The notes under the pieces were generated by a model. The model was not told the origin of the DNA, did no database searches, and saw nothing but the letters and a program-made list of their open reading frames with translations. A stretch of 64,000 nucleotides of DNA from QVMM01 sp047030855 (GTDB lineage: Bacteria; Bacteroidota; Bacteroidia; Bacteroidales; Dysgonomonadaceae), in the NCBI GenBank assembly GCA_047030855.1, contig JBKYIJ010000008.1, positions 1,364,001 to 1,428,000 of the forward strand, written 5' to 3'. Below are positions 1 to 8,095 of this stretch, in pieces. Every line of letters starts with the position of its first letter. Position 1 is the stretch's first letter. The position numbers were made by a program, and so were the translations under genes.

Positions 1-402
1 TATAAATAGAGTGCAAATATTGCAAAAATGCTTGTTTTATATCCATAAAGATAATCTATTTTTCAGTCAATATAATATCAACTATATTTTTGTGGAATTA
101 TTTCGGCTGTTTACTCTATAACTAAAAAGTATCTATCTTTATAAACAAAGATATATATATAATCTTTATCAGTTTAAGCTCTTTCTTCTTGGGAATAATA
201 CTTAAAAAATGAGTGGTATTATTCTTTTAAGTTAATTATTTTCAAGAGATTGAGTAAATATCCAATACGCTTATTTTTATTGGTAATTAATATTTTAACT
301 AAATAAATCAGCGATCAAGTTCAACTACTGATTCGTATTAGTAATTGTAGCGTCATAATGAAGAGTATTCCCTTTTGTTATAAGGAATTTACAAATGTGG
401 AA
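1..402. other. Gene-free left edge
   Basis: AT-rich DNA with no reading frame that looks coding and no recognisable RNA gene. It lies downstream of a minus-strand gene and may belong to the intergenic space of a gene outside the window. I see no repeat shared with the rest of the window. Confidence 0.6.
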
Positions 403-437
403 ACGGAAATAAAATAGAGTTGCTATTTTATTTCCGT
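403..437 (-). terminator. Intrinsic terminator of the QVGINT-type gene cluster
   Basis: A perfect 15-bp inverted repeat (arms 403-417 and 423-437, loop AGTTG) starts eight bases after the stop codon of the last gene of the minus-strand cluster. The stem is AT-rich on its loop side and has no long T run after it, so it may act in both directions or as an mRNA 3' stabiliser. Confidence 0.7.
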
Positions 438-444
438 CTTAAAA

Positions 445-1387
445 TTATAATTTCCAGAATATCATAGATGTTCTGTTTGGCACAGGGTCTTGAGATGTTG
501 AGGTTTTGGGGTTGCCTATTAACGTACATGCCGGATAGTTATTAGGTATTCCTACTCTGAAATAAATCTTTTCTCCTTTTCGGCAGATTGCTGTTAAAGT
601 TACTGTATATGATAAATTCCGTTTGTTGGTAGTGGCTTCATAGGCCAATGGGATGTTTAATTCAGCGACATCCAGCCTGTCGGCTGCTAAAGTCGAATTG
701 TTTCGGAGAGCCCACAAATAGAATACTTCTCGAAGAGGTCCGTTCGTTACATGGCTTCCGTACAAGCGGAACGAGAAGGCATACGAACCGTCCTCCGGGA
801 TTTCTATATATGAAGATGCAGCAAGAGTTGGATTATTGGGGTCTTTCCACGACAAGGTAGTTGCATTGTCTGGTCTTTCGTGTGCTTTTGTATCTGTGTT
901 GTTCGGACTAAAATTCCCGGACAGATCCCTGTATTCAATAGTGGAAACGACCTCCGACGTGAATACTGATACCCATTTTCCCTCACCAAAATAATATATG
1001 CCCGGATGCAGGTCTAAAGCGCTATTGTCGGTTGTGTTGTATATCAGCATGCCATCTACCGGGTTGGGTATTGTCGTCAGGTCATCTAAACTTTTTAAAG
1101 CTATTCTGTTCGGTAAAAATGCACTGTTCTCTCCTCCCATTTCCAATTGTATCCCTGAGTTATCATCAGGTATAATACCTATCCCCATGCTGATACTTCC
1201 GTTCGTGTTTTTTTATTGTAATATCGTCAGCCTGTTGTGTTTTGTCGGGGGTTGTTGTTGCCGGATTGTTTCCTTGCTCGTCGACATGGAATATAGTCTG
1301 AGGATTGGTTGTGTTTATACCTACTTGTCCTTGCAAGTGAATTGTAGTTCCTAATATATAAATGAGGATAATTATAATTGTTCTCAT
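445..1387 (-). CDS. Exported QVGINT-type surface protein, paralogue 1 (frame broken)
   Basis: I do not recognise a named family. The product starts with a signal peptide (MRTIIIILIYILG, cleavage probably before QVGINTTNP), followed by an IFHVDEQGNNP segment, a PNRIAL block, an NPVDGMLIYNT block, a PGIYYF block and a C-terminal domain ending in RTSMIFWKL. The two upstream neighbours share the same blocks in the same order. As read, the frame breaks in a run of seven T (1208-1214; seven A in the mRNA). With six A it runs through (IKNTNGSISMG) and gives about 313 residues. Start chosen at 1387 because it begins the signal peptide. Probably a cell-surface or fimbria-like protein; function unknown. 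Confidence 0.7.
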
Positions 1388-1403
1388 GTTGTAATTTTTT
1401 TCT

Positions 1404-2322
1404 TTATTGAATTTTCCAAAACACAAAAGATGTTCTGTTTGCATTTGTTGAAGGATTCGACACTAAGCTCCATGTCCTTGAACCGCTTACATGCCCTATC
1501 CTTATGTCAATTTCGTCATTTTCATTTAAGTCCGGAGTGTATAAGGTGGCACTGTATGTATTAAACTTATCATTATCCAATGCAACCATCATGGTTTTAC
1601 CTACAACCTGCGATGTTGTTTTATTATATATATACAGGTAGTATTCATTGTACCTATAGTTAACTTCCGTGCTATTCGGCCCCCCGTATAAACGGAACAT
1701 GAAAATATATTTACCTGTTTCATTTATTTTTATACTGGTTTCATTTTCTGTTGTTCCCGCGGTTCTTATTCTGAGTATAGAGGCTCCTGCTCCCGTTTCC
1801 GTATTGGTCAACAAACCAGAGTTTGTAGCATAGGCCAGTTCCATTACATTGGCGATTGATGATTCGACTATTTCCTGTATGTTCGGTATTCTCAACCATT
1901 GAAGGTTATAATTCAGGTACAGTCCGGGTGCTAATCTTTCCATTGTTGTAGCATTTGTTGTCGTATTATAAACCAGCATTCCGCTCTGTGTATTTTTTTA
2001 TCGTTGTTGTATCATATATAGTAGTCAATGCTACATTATTCAACAGAAGCGCTTTATTTATTGCGTTCAGTTCTAAAGAGATTTCTCCTTTCTCTGTCAA
2101 TGATTTTCCTCCGATGACTAAGTTCGCTTCATTGTTCTTATTGTTCCTGAGGATGATGTCATCATCCAGATTCGTACTGTTTTGAGGGTTAGTCTTAGGA
2201 TTATTGCCCAATGCATCTATATTGAATATTTCAATGGCGTTTTGTGTGTTTATTCCCACTTGTGCAATCGTGCTGATAACAAAAAAAAATAAACTTGCCA
2301 ATAATAGAATAATCTTTTTCAT
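1404..2322 (-). CDS. Exported QVGINT-type surface protein, paralogue 2 (frame broken)
   Basis: This is a paralogue of its two neighbours. It has a signal peptide (MKKIILLLASLFFFV) and a mature start at QVGINTQNA. The IFNIDALGNNP, LLLNNVALTT, GMLVYNTTT and PGLYL blocks follow, and it ends in RTSFVFWKIQ. The frame breaks at seven T (1993-1999). With six, the two halves join as TTIKNTQSGMLVYN and the protein is about 305 residues. It starts 11 bases after the restored stop of paralogue 3 and ends 16 bases before paralogue 1, so the three look like one transcription unit. Function unknown; exported, probably surface-exposed. Confidence 0.7.
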
Positions 2323-2333
2323 TCCTGATAGTT

Positions 2334-3291
2334 TTATACTTTCCATAATGTTATACTGGTTATGCCTGGAATTAGTGTCCATCGGGGGACACTTGAAAGG
2401 GGTACATATCATAATCCCTATATTATCTCCAGGGCTTGCATTAAAACCTAAAACTACCGAATAAGTCGTTTTTCTATTTGTTCCTTTGAAAGCTAATGGA
2501 CAAATTTCGGCAATATCAAGTATTTTCTTGTTATTATTCCCATCGATTAAGACAACGGCTACATATACATTCATTCTTGAAAATGTGTTTGACCCCGATG
2601 CCGTGGCATTCGGGATACTACCTCCGAGATTCAATGCTATAGCATATGCTGACTCGGATCCGATCTCAATGGATTCTATGGTATTAGATTCCCCGACCGG
2701 TGTTAATTTCATCAAATTGCTGGATGATAAAAATGTATTAGTCGAGTAACTCGATATCTGGGGTAATGGAAGCTCTTCCGAAAGGTTATAAATATTTGTT
2801 TTTAGTGAGTATGAATTATTTACGATTCGCAACCATCTGTTTTTCTCCGAGTTGAATACGTATAATCCGGGTGTAACATTATTGGGTGGAATTCCTGCAC
2901 TGTTCGTACAGTATAGCACCATTCCGTCAACAGGATTTTTTATCGGATTATTAATCCCGTCCCCCGTCCCCCGGGTATCGGTCAACGCTACTCTGTTGGG
3001 CATTAATGCTTTGTTTTTATCCATCAACGCAATTGATGCGGAAGCTACAGGAGTCCCGCCTAAAGCGGATGAAACCCCTGTTTGTCCATCATCTTTTACA
3101 ATAAAATCGTCTTTTTGTTCATTTGTCGTCGATGTATCGCCGTTTATATCAATATGAAAGATACCTTTGGGGTCTTTGGTATTTATTCCGATTTGTGCCT
3201 GTAGCAAATTTATTGGTAGTATGCCAACTATCAGTAGTACTATTTTTATTTTTATTTTCATTTTCATTTTCATTCTCATTCTCATTCTCAT
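2334..3291 (-). CDS. Exported QIGINT-type surface protein, paralogue 3 (frame broken)
   Basis: First of the three paralogues. It has an unusual N-terminus of alternating Met and Arg/Lys/Ile made by a hexanucleotide repeat, a hydrophobic core (VLLIVGILPINLL) and a mature start at QIGINTKDP. The IFHIDINGD, MPNRVALTD, NPVDGMVLYC and PGLYVF blocks follow. As read, it runs without a stop into paralogue 2. With one G fewer in the run 2384-2388, the frame ends in WTLIPGITSITLWKV and a stop at 2334. That matches the FWKL/FWKIQ ends of the other two, so I take the fusion to be an artefact of one extra base. Restored length is about 318 residues from the first Met. Six in-frame ATG codons (3291 to 3261) make the true start uncertain. 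Confidence 0.65.
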
Positions 3292-3292
3292 T
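3241..3292 (-). repeat. Hexanucleotide tandem repeat in a signal-peptide coding region
   Basis: On the coding strand the units are ATGAGA (three), then ATGAAA (three) and AT-rich derivatives. They encode MRMRMR, MKMKMK and IKIKI. The unit length is a multiple of three, so changes in copy number would keep the frame but change the number of start codons and the charge of the signal-peptide n-region. Confidence 0.75.
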
Positions 3293-3338
3293 TAGTGATC
3301 TTAATCATAATCTGCTATTTTTGATTTAAGCTATATTT

Positions 3339-3659
3339 CTATGACTTATTTTTTTGTTTTTTCGTTTTTTTTCTATAAAATACAAATGAAAAATAAGTTA
3401 TACCGCCAAGTAACATTGGAATGATTCCATCTCCGACAGGAACTGTCCCGACTGCACCACCGCCTCCGCTTCCACTTCCGGGAGGTCCGTCTTCGTCTTC
3501 ATCCGAGTCAGCTTGGATGTTTTTTAATGTTTGTTGAGAAGGAAGTTCGTTTAATTTCATTTCCATCTGTTTCGATGGTGGATCCATATAGTATGGATCG
3601 GCCGATGCATTTATTATTCCGCAATAAATAATAACGCAAACCAATAATAGAATTCTCAT
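3339..3659 (-). CDS. Small exported protein with C-terminal membrane anchor
   Basis: A 106-residue protein with an N-terminal signal peptide (MRILLLVCVIIYCGIINASA). A short linker contains DSDEDEDG and a Gly/Ser stretch. Then comes VPVGDGIIPMLLGG running into one transmembrane segment and a basic tail (RKKTKKQKNK). The layout (Gly-rich linker, P-G-G turn, TM helix, basic end) is like sorting or anchoring tails of small Bacteroidales surface proteins, but no exosortase is in the window. It sits between the T9SS cargo gene and the QIGINT genes on the same strand and may be co-transcribed. Function unknown. Confidence 0.7.
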   Translation of the reverse strand: MRILLLVCVIIYCGIINASADPYYMDPPSKQMEMKLNELPSQQTLKNIQADSDEDEDGPPGSGSGGGGAVGTVPVGDGIIPMLLGGITYFSFVFYRKKTKKQKNKS

Positions 3660-3716
3660 ATTTGTTTTAGCATATTTGTTTTAAGTTGTAGGGTTCAATA
3701 TTTATCCGGACCTATT

Positions 3717-5783
3717 TTAACGGGCTAAGACCTTATTCACATGATTTCTGTTTCCTTTAATTTTAATAATATACGTTCCGGCACTGAAGTTTATCGGAAT
3801 TTCCATTTTAGGAGTTTGTGTTACTCTACCACTATATACTATACGACCTTGTAAGTCGTAAATATTGATAACACTTGTATCGTCAGAATCATTTAAACCT
3901 GATATGTAGAGGATTCCCGATGAATATGAAGTGTATATTTCTGTATTGGGTTGATTATTGTCGATACCGTTAGGACTCTGAGGCACAAAGTGCAGGGTAA
4001 ACCTGTCCTGCCTGTCAGTAGGTGTAGACATGAATGTATATTGTGGCGACTTCAGAAGGTCTGTCATTGCGCCGGTTATTTTATCCTCCAGATATACATA
4101 GCTCACCGATTTCAGACTGCTTAATCTGTAGACTTTCAGCGACACTAATTGTTGTTCGCTCGTGGGAAGCATACCCATTTCGATTGACTCGGTGGTAGGT
4201 GCAATTACGTTGGCAGTCAATTTCTTATCATCTGAAGACATTGTGTATATCTGGCTAACTCCTTTTGAATAGTTGAAAATCTTAGTTGCATCATAAGGAT
4301 CATTAGCCATTGTTGTTGCATTATCTCTAAACACAACGGTAAGCCTGTCAAAGCCTTGTGTTGCAAGGTCGTTTACTTCGATAAGGAATTCGTCGTTAAT
4401 AGAACTGCCGGTGCTTCTTGCTCTGTAGAATTGAACATCTCCCTGCGTACGTTTCGATGCGGGTATTTTTATTGTTTTTCCGTTTCCGGCAGTGTAGGTT
4501 TGTATGACGAACATTTGCATCGGAGCGATAAGCAGGTCATTTACTGTCATTTCGCCTAATTGCAATGTACTGCCCACTTTTTGTCCCAGCAGATAGGAAA
4601 CATTGTATGTGAACCTTTCATTTTTGGGAAGGCTTTCATTGTATTCGCCTTCACCGCCTGTCAGCACATAGAATACTGCCTTCACATCGGCTCCTGTACT
4701 AGACTTTGCTCCGCGGCTAACACCCCATTCATCGGCTGTTGTTGTTTCGTCAACCCATGAGGATAGATCCAGAGGTGCGGAAAATGGATTTCCCAAATAG
4801 TTCCAGCCTTTTTGCAGAGAAACCGAAATATCATTTATATTCAGCTCTTCGGCATTATAGGCATCAGACTCATTTACAAACTGGGTAAAAGTAGGTTCAG
4901 CAAAATACCGGTTAAAAGAAAATTCTTCTTTTGCTCTTTTATTGTAATCCGCATCTCCTTTTGGGCCATCTTTCCATTGTTCGTCAAGTTGTTCCCAATA
5001 ATAATCCGCATCTTTTACGACACCTTGACCAACTAAATATCCGCGCCCTCCGGTCATTGCGTACTGGGGGCTTGTTATCAAAGCCCCGTCATCGCCAAAT
5101 AATCCTGCCGGAGTAGGGGCTGACAAGTAGTTAAAGAAAAAATAATCCGAATATATTTTTTTGAAAGGAGGAGTGAAACCAACAATTCGGCCGTTATCAT
5201 AGTTGTCGCCTAATGCTAATTTTACCTGTACCATGCCTTTTTCAGCATCATCGGCCGGAGTCCTGTTATAAGTAACACTTTGGGGAAGCAAATGTGCATT
5301 GTTTACGAGTTTTGCATCCTTAACTTTAGAGTCTAATATGAAGCATCCTTTGCTGAGGTTCAGATTATTGACCGACATTCCCATTGTTGCAGACAACATT
5401 ACCCCATTTGAATTATTTACTTTCACATTCGGAAAGTTTATGTAATTCAATGCCCTGTTGGCTGTTCCTCCTATTGTTTGTAAGCCAAATGTTTGCCCTG
5501 CAAACTCCACAGTTCCTGTCGAACCACTGACAAATACTTTTCCATCCGTAGCATTGTTTGTGAAATTACCCGTTAGAACAGTAGTCCCGTTTTGTAGGAT
5601 TTGCCCGTTGTTTTCTATCTGGATACTACCTTTTATAAATAAACTGGGTGCACTTGTTTGGTTTCCTACATACATGCATTCTCCTGTGGCGGAATTTCCT
5701 TTGACGTAAACCACAACTTCATTATTTTGAGCAGCTAAACTGGATGACATGACAACCAATAATAAAAGTAGAATCTGTTTCAT
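3717..5783 (-). CDS. T9SS-secreted protein with type A sorting domain
   Basis: A 688-residue protein with a signal peptide (MKQILLLLLVVMSSSLAAQ). The first 150 residues are rich in Asn, Gly and Thr and look like a beta-solenoid or filament stalk. The middle is a long globular region. The C-terminal 75 or so residues have the T9SS type A pattern: INIYDLQGRIVYSG, then SAGTYIIKIKG and a basic end VNKVLAR. By family knowledge such domains send proteins through the outer membrane by the Por machinery, where the domain is removed and the protein is anchored or released. PorX, the regulator of that pathway, is encoded at 50.8 kb. First gene of the minus-strand cluster that includes the QIGINT paralogues. 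Confidence 0.85.
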   Translation of the reverse strand: MKQILLLLLVVMSSSLAAQNNEVVVYVKGNSATGECMYVGNQTSAPSLFIKGSIQIENNGQILQNGTTVLTGNFTNNATDGKVFVSGSTGTVEFAGQTFGLQTIGGTANRALNYINFPNVKVNNSNGVMLSATMGMSVNNLNLSKGCFILDSKVKDAKLVNNAHLLPQSVTYNRTPADDAEKGMVQVKLALGDNYDNGRIVGFTPPFKKIYSDYFFFNYLSAPTPAGLFGDDGALITSPQYAMTGGRGYLVGQGVVKDADYYWEQLDEQWKDGPKGDADYNKRAKEEFSFNRYFAEPTFTQFVNESDAYNAEELNINDISVSLQKGWNYLGNPFSAPLDLSSWVDETTTADEWGVSRGAKSSTGADVKAVFYVLTGGEGEYNESLPKNERFTYNVSYLLGQKVGSTLQLGEMTVNDLLIAPMQMFVIQTYTAGNGKTIKIPASKRTQGDVQFYRARSTGSSINDEFLIEVNDLATQGFDRLTVVFRDNATTMANDPYDATKIFNYSKGVSQIYTMSSDDKKLTANVIAPTTESIEMGMLPTSEQQLVSLKVYRLSSLKSVSYVYLEDKITGAMTDLLKSPQYTFMSTPTDRQDRFTLHFVPQSPNGIDNNQPNTEIYTSYSSGILYISGLNDSDDTSVINIYDLQGRIVYSGRVTQTPKMEIPINFSAGTYIIKIKGNRNHVNKVLAR

Positions 5784-6275
5784 TTGTAAATATGCATTAA
5801 TAAGTATCTTTTAATCATCAAATTGCAAGTTTCAATTATCCCTTAAACACAAGGGGAGGGTTTTGTTGTGTACCGTTAGAGTACCTCAAATTTGCCGATG
5901 AAAATTCAGTTTATTCTTTGTTTTGATTTATCTATAAAACCTAACTGTGTCAATTAGACACAACTAAAAATTACGCCAAGATTACACATACATATTTATC
6001 ATTTGATAGATATGTCTCACTTAATTTTTATAATGTCCGAGTTTTCAATATACCCCAAAATGACGGATATATTTGTGATGTGCCACTATGACAAAAACAT
6101 CATCTCCCCCCCTTTATCGTATTTATACCTTTTTAGTATACTAATACGGCGCAAATTTATATCTTTATCTCCAATATCCAAAGGAAAAACAATATTAATG
6201 TGTCTTTTTTACATATTATTTTAAAATTTAAAATTTCTTTTCTTTTTTAACCGGGAATTGGTTTTACAACTCCGA
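5784..6275. other. Gene-poor spacer upstream of the T9SS cargo gene
   Basis: No convincing coding frame. A 73-codon plus-strand ORF (6003-6224) has no family likeness and AT-driven composition. The spacer holds the 5' region of the T9SS cargo gene, including the palindrome at 5946-5962. Confidence 0.55.
5946..5962. promoter_or_regulatory. Palindrome resembling a Crp/Fnr-type operator
   Basis: TGTGTC-AATTA-GACACA is a perfect palindrome with 6-bp arms, about 165 bp upstream of the T9SS cargo gene start. The outer TGTG and CACA are spaced as in Crp-type sites. A Crp/Fnr-family regulator is encoded at 48.4 kb, but any link is only a guess. Confidence 0.3.
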
Positions 6276-6479
6276 TTACATACTTTTCATAATAATATTG
6301 GGGGACGAACAATGATCATTGTCGGCAAGGGTATTTGGTAAATCCTGCGACTCTATGTAAAACCATAGACACAACATAGATGCACATTTTAAAGAGCAAT
6401 ATTTTGTAACAGTTTTCCGTGCGATAAATTCATTCCCGCAAAACTGGCATATTCTAATAATTTCCATTTTGCTACTCAT
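6276..6479 (-). pseudogene. Truncated zinc-ribbon start of an excisionase-like gene
   Basis: The first 34 residues (IIRICQFCGNEF, YCSLKC) are a diverged copy of the start of the HTH gene at 7064-7810, which has KICEFCKSEF and YCSHKC. After the second Cys pair the likeness stops. The remaining 33 residues (to 6276) match nothing in that protein, so the gene was cut by an insertion or deletion near 6375. This is a relic of a second copy of the same island gene. Confidence 0.6.
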
Positions 6480-6540
6480 AATATCGGAGATTATATGTTT
6501 AATTAGATTTTATGAATTCGTTTATACATAAGGAGTATCG

Positions 6541-6600
6541 GACATCTGTAGTTATTTGTCCGGTTATTTGTCCCAGATAATGCATACATTCACGGATGTC
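6541..6600 (-). pseudogene. Foreign fragment of an mnmE 3' end (putative att relic)
   Basis: Read on the minus strand, 20 codons give DIRECMHYLGQITGQITTDV. The resident mnmE at 8138-8197 encodes DIRECMYYLGEITGQISTDE, so 16 of 20 residues are the same. The DNA is clearly diverged, so this is a copy from another lineage and not a recent duplication. Genomic islands such as SGI1 are known to integrate at the 3' end of mnmE (trmE) and to carry a replacement gene end. This fragment is best read as the far border of such an island. The copy lacks the final FCIGK codons. Confidence 0.65.
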
Positions 6601-6765
6601 GTTATTTGCCCCTAATTTTGACTTATCTTGTATCATCATGTTTCATGGTGTATCAATTATGCATTATTTAGGATAAGGTAGTCTTAAGTAGTATGATAGA
6701 GGGAGAAATGGGGGAGAAAAAAACAATAAAAAACACCAACCAATGATAAACATTGATTAGTGCCA

Positions 6766-7005
6766 CTGACTGTAAAGTCGAATTAGCTGTCGTAATTTTT
6801 GCATACTGATTGATTTATTGGCCATGATATCTGTTCTTTTGTGTTAATTTTTGTTTAAAGAACAGCATTATCTGACAATATCAACCAATACTTATACCCC
6901 TTTTTTAGGGGGACACTTTCAATCGGATTTAGGGGATCACTTTACTCAGGAATCGGTGATCAGTTTTTATCGGATTAAAGGGGACAGCTTTAATCGGATT
7001 TTCCA
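6766..7005 (-). mobile_element. IS21-family left end, remnant copy 1
   Basis: This 240-bp block is almost identical to 14988-15227 (one mismatch seen, at the base matching 15194). It starts on the minus strand with TGGAAAATCCGATTAAAG, the terminal repeat. Repeated GGGGACACTTT-type units follow, then the start codon of istA at 6825. The first 20 codons (MANKSISMQKLRQLIRLYSQ) are those of IS21-family transposases. The rest of the element is missing here. Repeated units that include part of the terminal repeat are typical of IS21-family ends. Confidence 0.85.
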
Positions 7006-7063
7006 CCTGTATTAAGCATACGGAAACGTAAAGTAATTTTTACAGCCTTTGTCCTTTTTCTTT

Positions 7064-7810
7064 TCATTCTTTCTTCGCTTTTAGGTTATCAATATGCAAC
7101 TTTGAATAAAAGCGTTTTCCATATTGTTGCTTTTTAGGTATTTGATAACGAGATACAAAGGTATATACAGCATGCTCTGTCATATTGTATAATTCCATAA
7201 TCTCAACAATAGTATACCATTCTGCTAAGTTAATAATAGATTCGTCAAAACCTCTTTTCTTAAAGTAGTTATCTATTCTGTTCTTTGCAATCAATGTCTT
7301 TGCACCCTCTTTTTGTTCTGGTATTTCTTCCGCTTTTACTATTTTTCTTATTTGGTCTCGTCCAATACCGTATATTTCAGTTATTTCTTGTAATGTGTAC
7401 CAACTGTTTATTGGTTTGCGCTCCTTTGTAGGCAATACATCGTAAGGAGTATTATTTTCAATCAACTCATCAATGCTTTTTCTACTGACAAATGTAAGTC
7501 TACTTGTTACTCGTGTTGCTTTAATTTTGCCTGAATGGGCTAGATTATATACCGTTTGTTTACATATCCCCAATAAAATTGATGCTTCTGCAATACTTAT
7601 ATATGGACGGTCTGATAGTTTTTGTTTTACAAGTTCTATCTTTTCGGTTTTTGTATTAGTTTCCGTTAATCCTTTTACTTGTAGTCGTTTTTTCTCTTTT
7701 AGTGCTCGACTATTGCATTTGTGAGAGCAATATTTTGCTGTAGACCTACTAGCGTCAAACTCTGATTTACAGAATTCACATATTTTTCTAATAGAGTGCT
7801 TTGCTCTCAT
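7064..7810 (-). CDS. Zinc-ribbon, HTH excisionase-like DNA-binding protein
   Basis: A 248-residue protein. Residues 10-33 form a Cys4 zinc ribbon (CEFCKSEF, YCSHKC). A MerR/excisionase-type helix-turn-helix follows (SIAEASILLGICKQTVYNLAHSGKIKATRV). Two more HTH-like units come after it (YTLQEITEIYGIGRDQIRKIV and YTIVEIMELYNMTEHAVYTFV). Such proteins usually sit next to tyrosine recombinases in Bacteroidales integrative elements, where they help excision or regulate transfer. No integrase is present here, so the gene is an orphan of the decayed island beside mnmE. The repeats at 7830-7916 just upstream are likely its operator. Confidence 0.75.
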   Translation of the reverse strand: MRAKHSIRKICEFCKSEFDASRSTAKYCSHKCNSRALKEKKRLQVKGLTETNTKTEKIELVKQKLSDRPYISIAEASILLGICKQTVYNLAHSGKIKATRVTSRLTFVSRKSIDELIENNTPYDVLPTKERKPINSWYTLQEITEIYGIGRDQIRKIVKAEEIPEQKEGAKTLIAKNRIDNYFKKRGFDESIINLAEWYTIVEIMELYNMTEHAVYTFVSRYQIPKKQQYGKRFYSKLHIDNLKAKKE

Positions 7811-7829
7811 ACCAATTTTGTAAAAATAT

Positions 7830-7916
7830 TCCTATTATATTCTATCTAAGTCTACTATATTCCAACAGGACGACTTTCTGTCATTCTATTATATTCCAAT
7901 AGAATGATTTTCTGTC
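7830..7916. repeat. Iterated 34-bp direct repeats upstream of the HTH gene
   Basis: Two 32-bp copies (7851-7882 and 7885-7916) agree at 27 positions and differ only by transitions. Both start TCTA(C/T)TATATTCCAA and end TTTCTGTC. A partial third copy (CCTATTATATTC) lies at 7831-7842. Their spacing of 34 bp and their position just upstream of the excisionase-like gene suggest binding sites for that protein, for autoregulation or for building an excision complex. Confidence 0.6.
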
Positions 7917-8030
7917 TCCAATTGTGGTACAAAGTTCCCTTAAATATCTTTGTGATACAAATATGGTACAATAATTATCAAAATAAACCAATAATACATC
8001 AAAACAAACATCGGAATATATACAATGAAA

Positions 8031-8061
8031 AACTGCTGTAATTCTAGATATTACAGCAGTT
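8031..8061 (-). terminator. Intrinsic terminator of mnmE
   Basis: A perfect 12-bp stem (AACTGCTGTAAT, loop of seven, ATTACAGCAGTT), 34 bases after the mnmE stop. On the minus strand it is followed by TTTTC. Confidence 0.8.
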
Positions 8062-8095
8062 AGTATATGTTTATCATGTGTTTGATTTTATTTGG

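Noticed and set aside
1966..3291. A single 441-codon protein fusing two QVGINT-type units
   Set aside because: It contains an internal complete signal peptide, and one base less in a G run gives the expected WKV stop; the fusion is most likely an artefact.
6003..6224. 73-codon plus-strand ORF upstream of the T9SS cargo gene
   Set aside because: AT-driven hydrophobic composition, no promoter of the usual type, no likeness.
7830..7916. A CRISPR array
   Set aside because: Only two to three copies with almost no spacer between them and no cas genes; direct operator-like repeats fit better.
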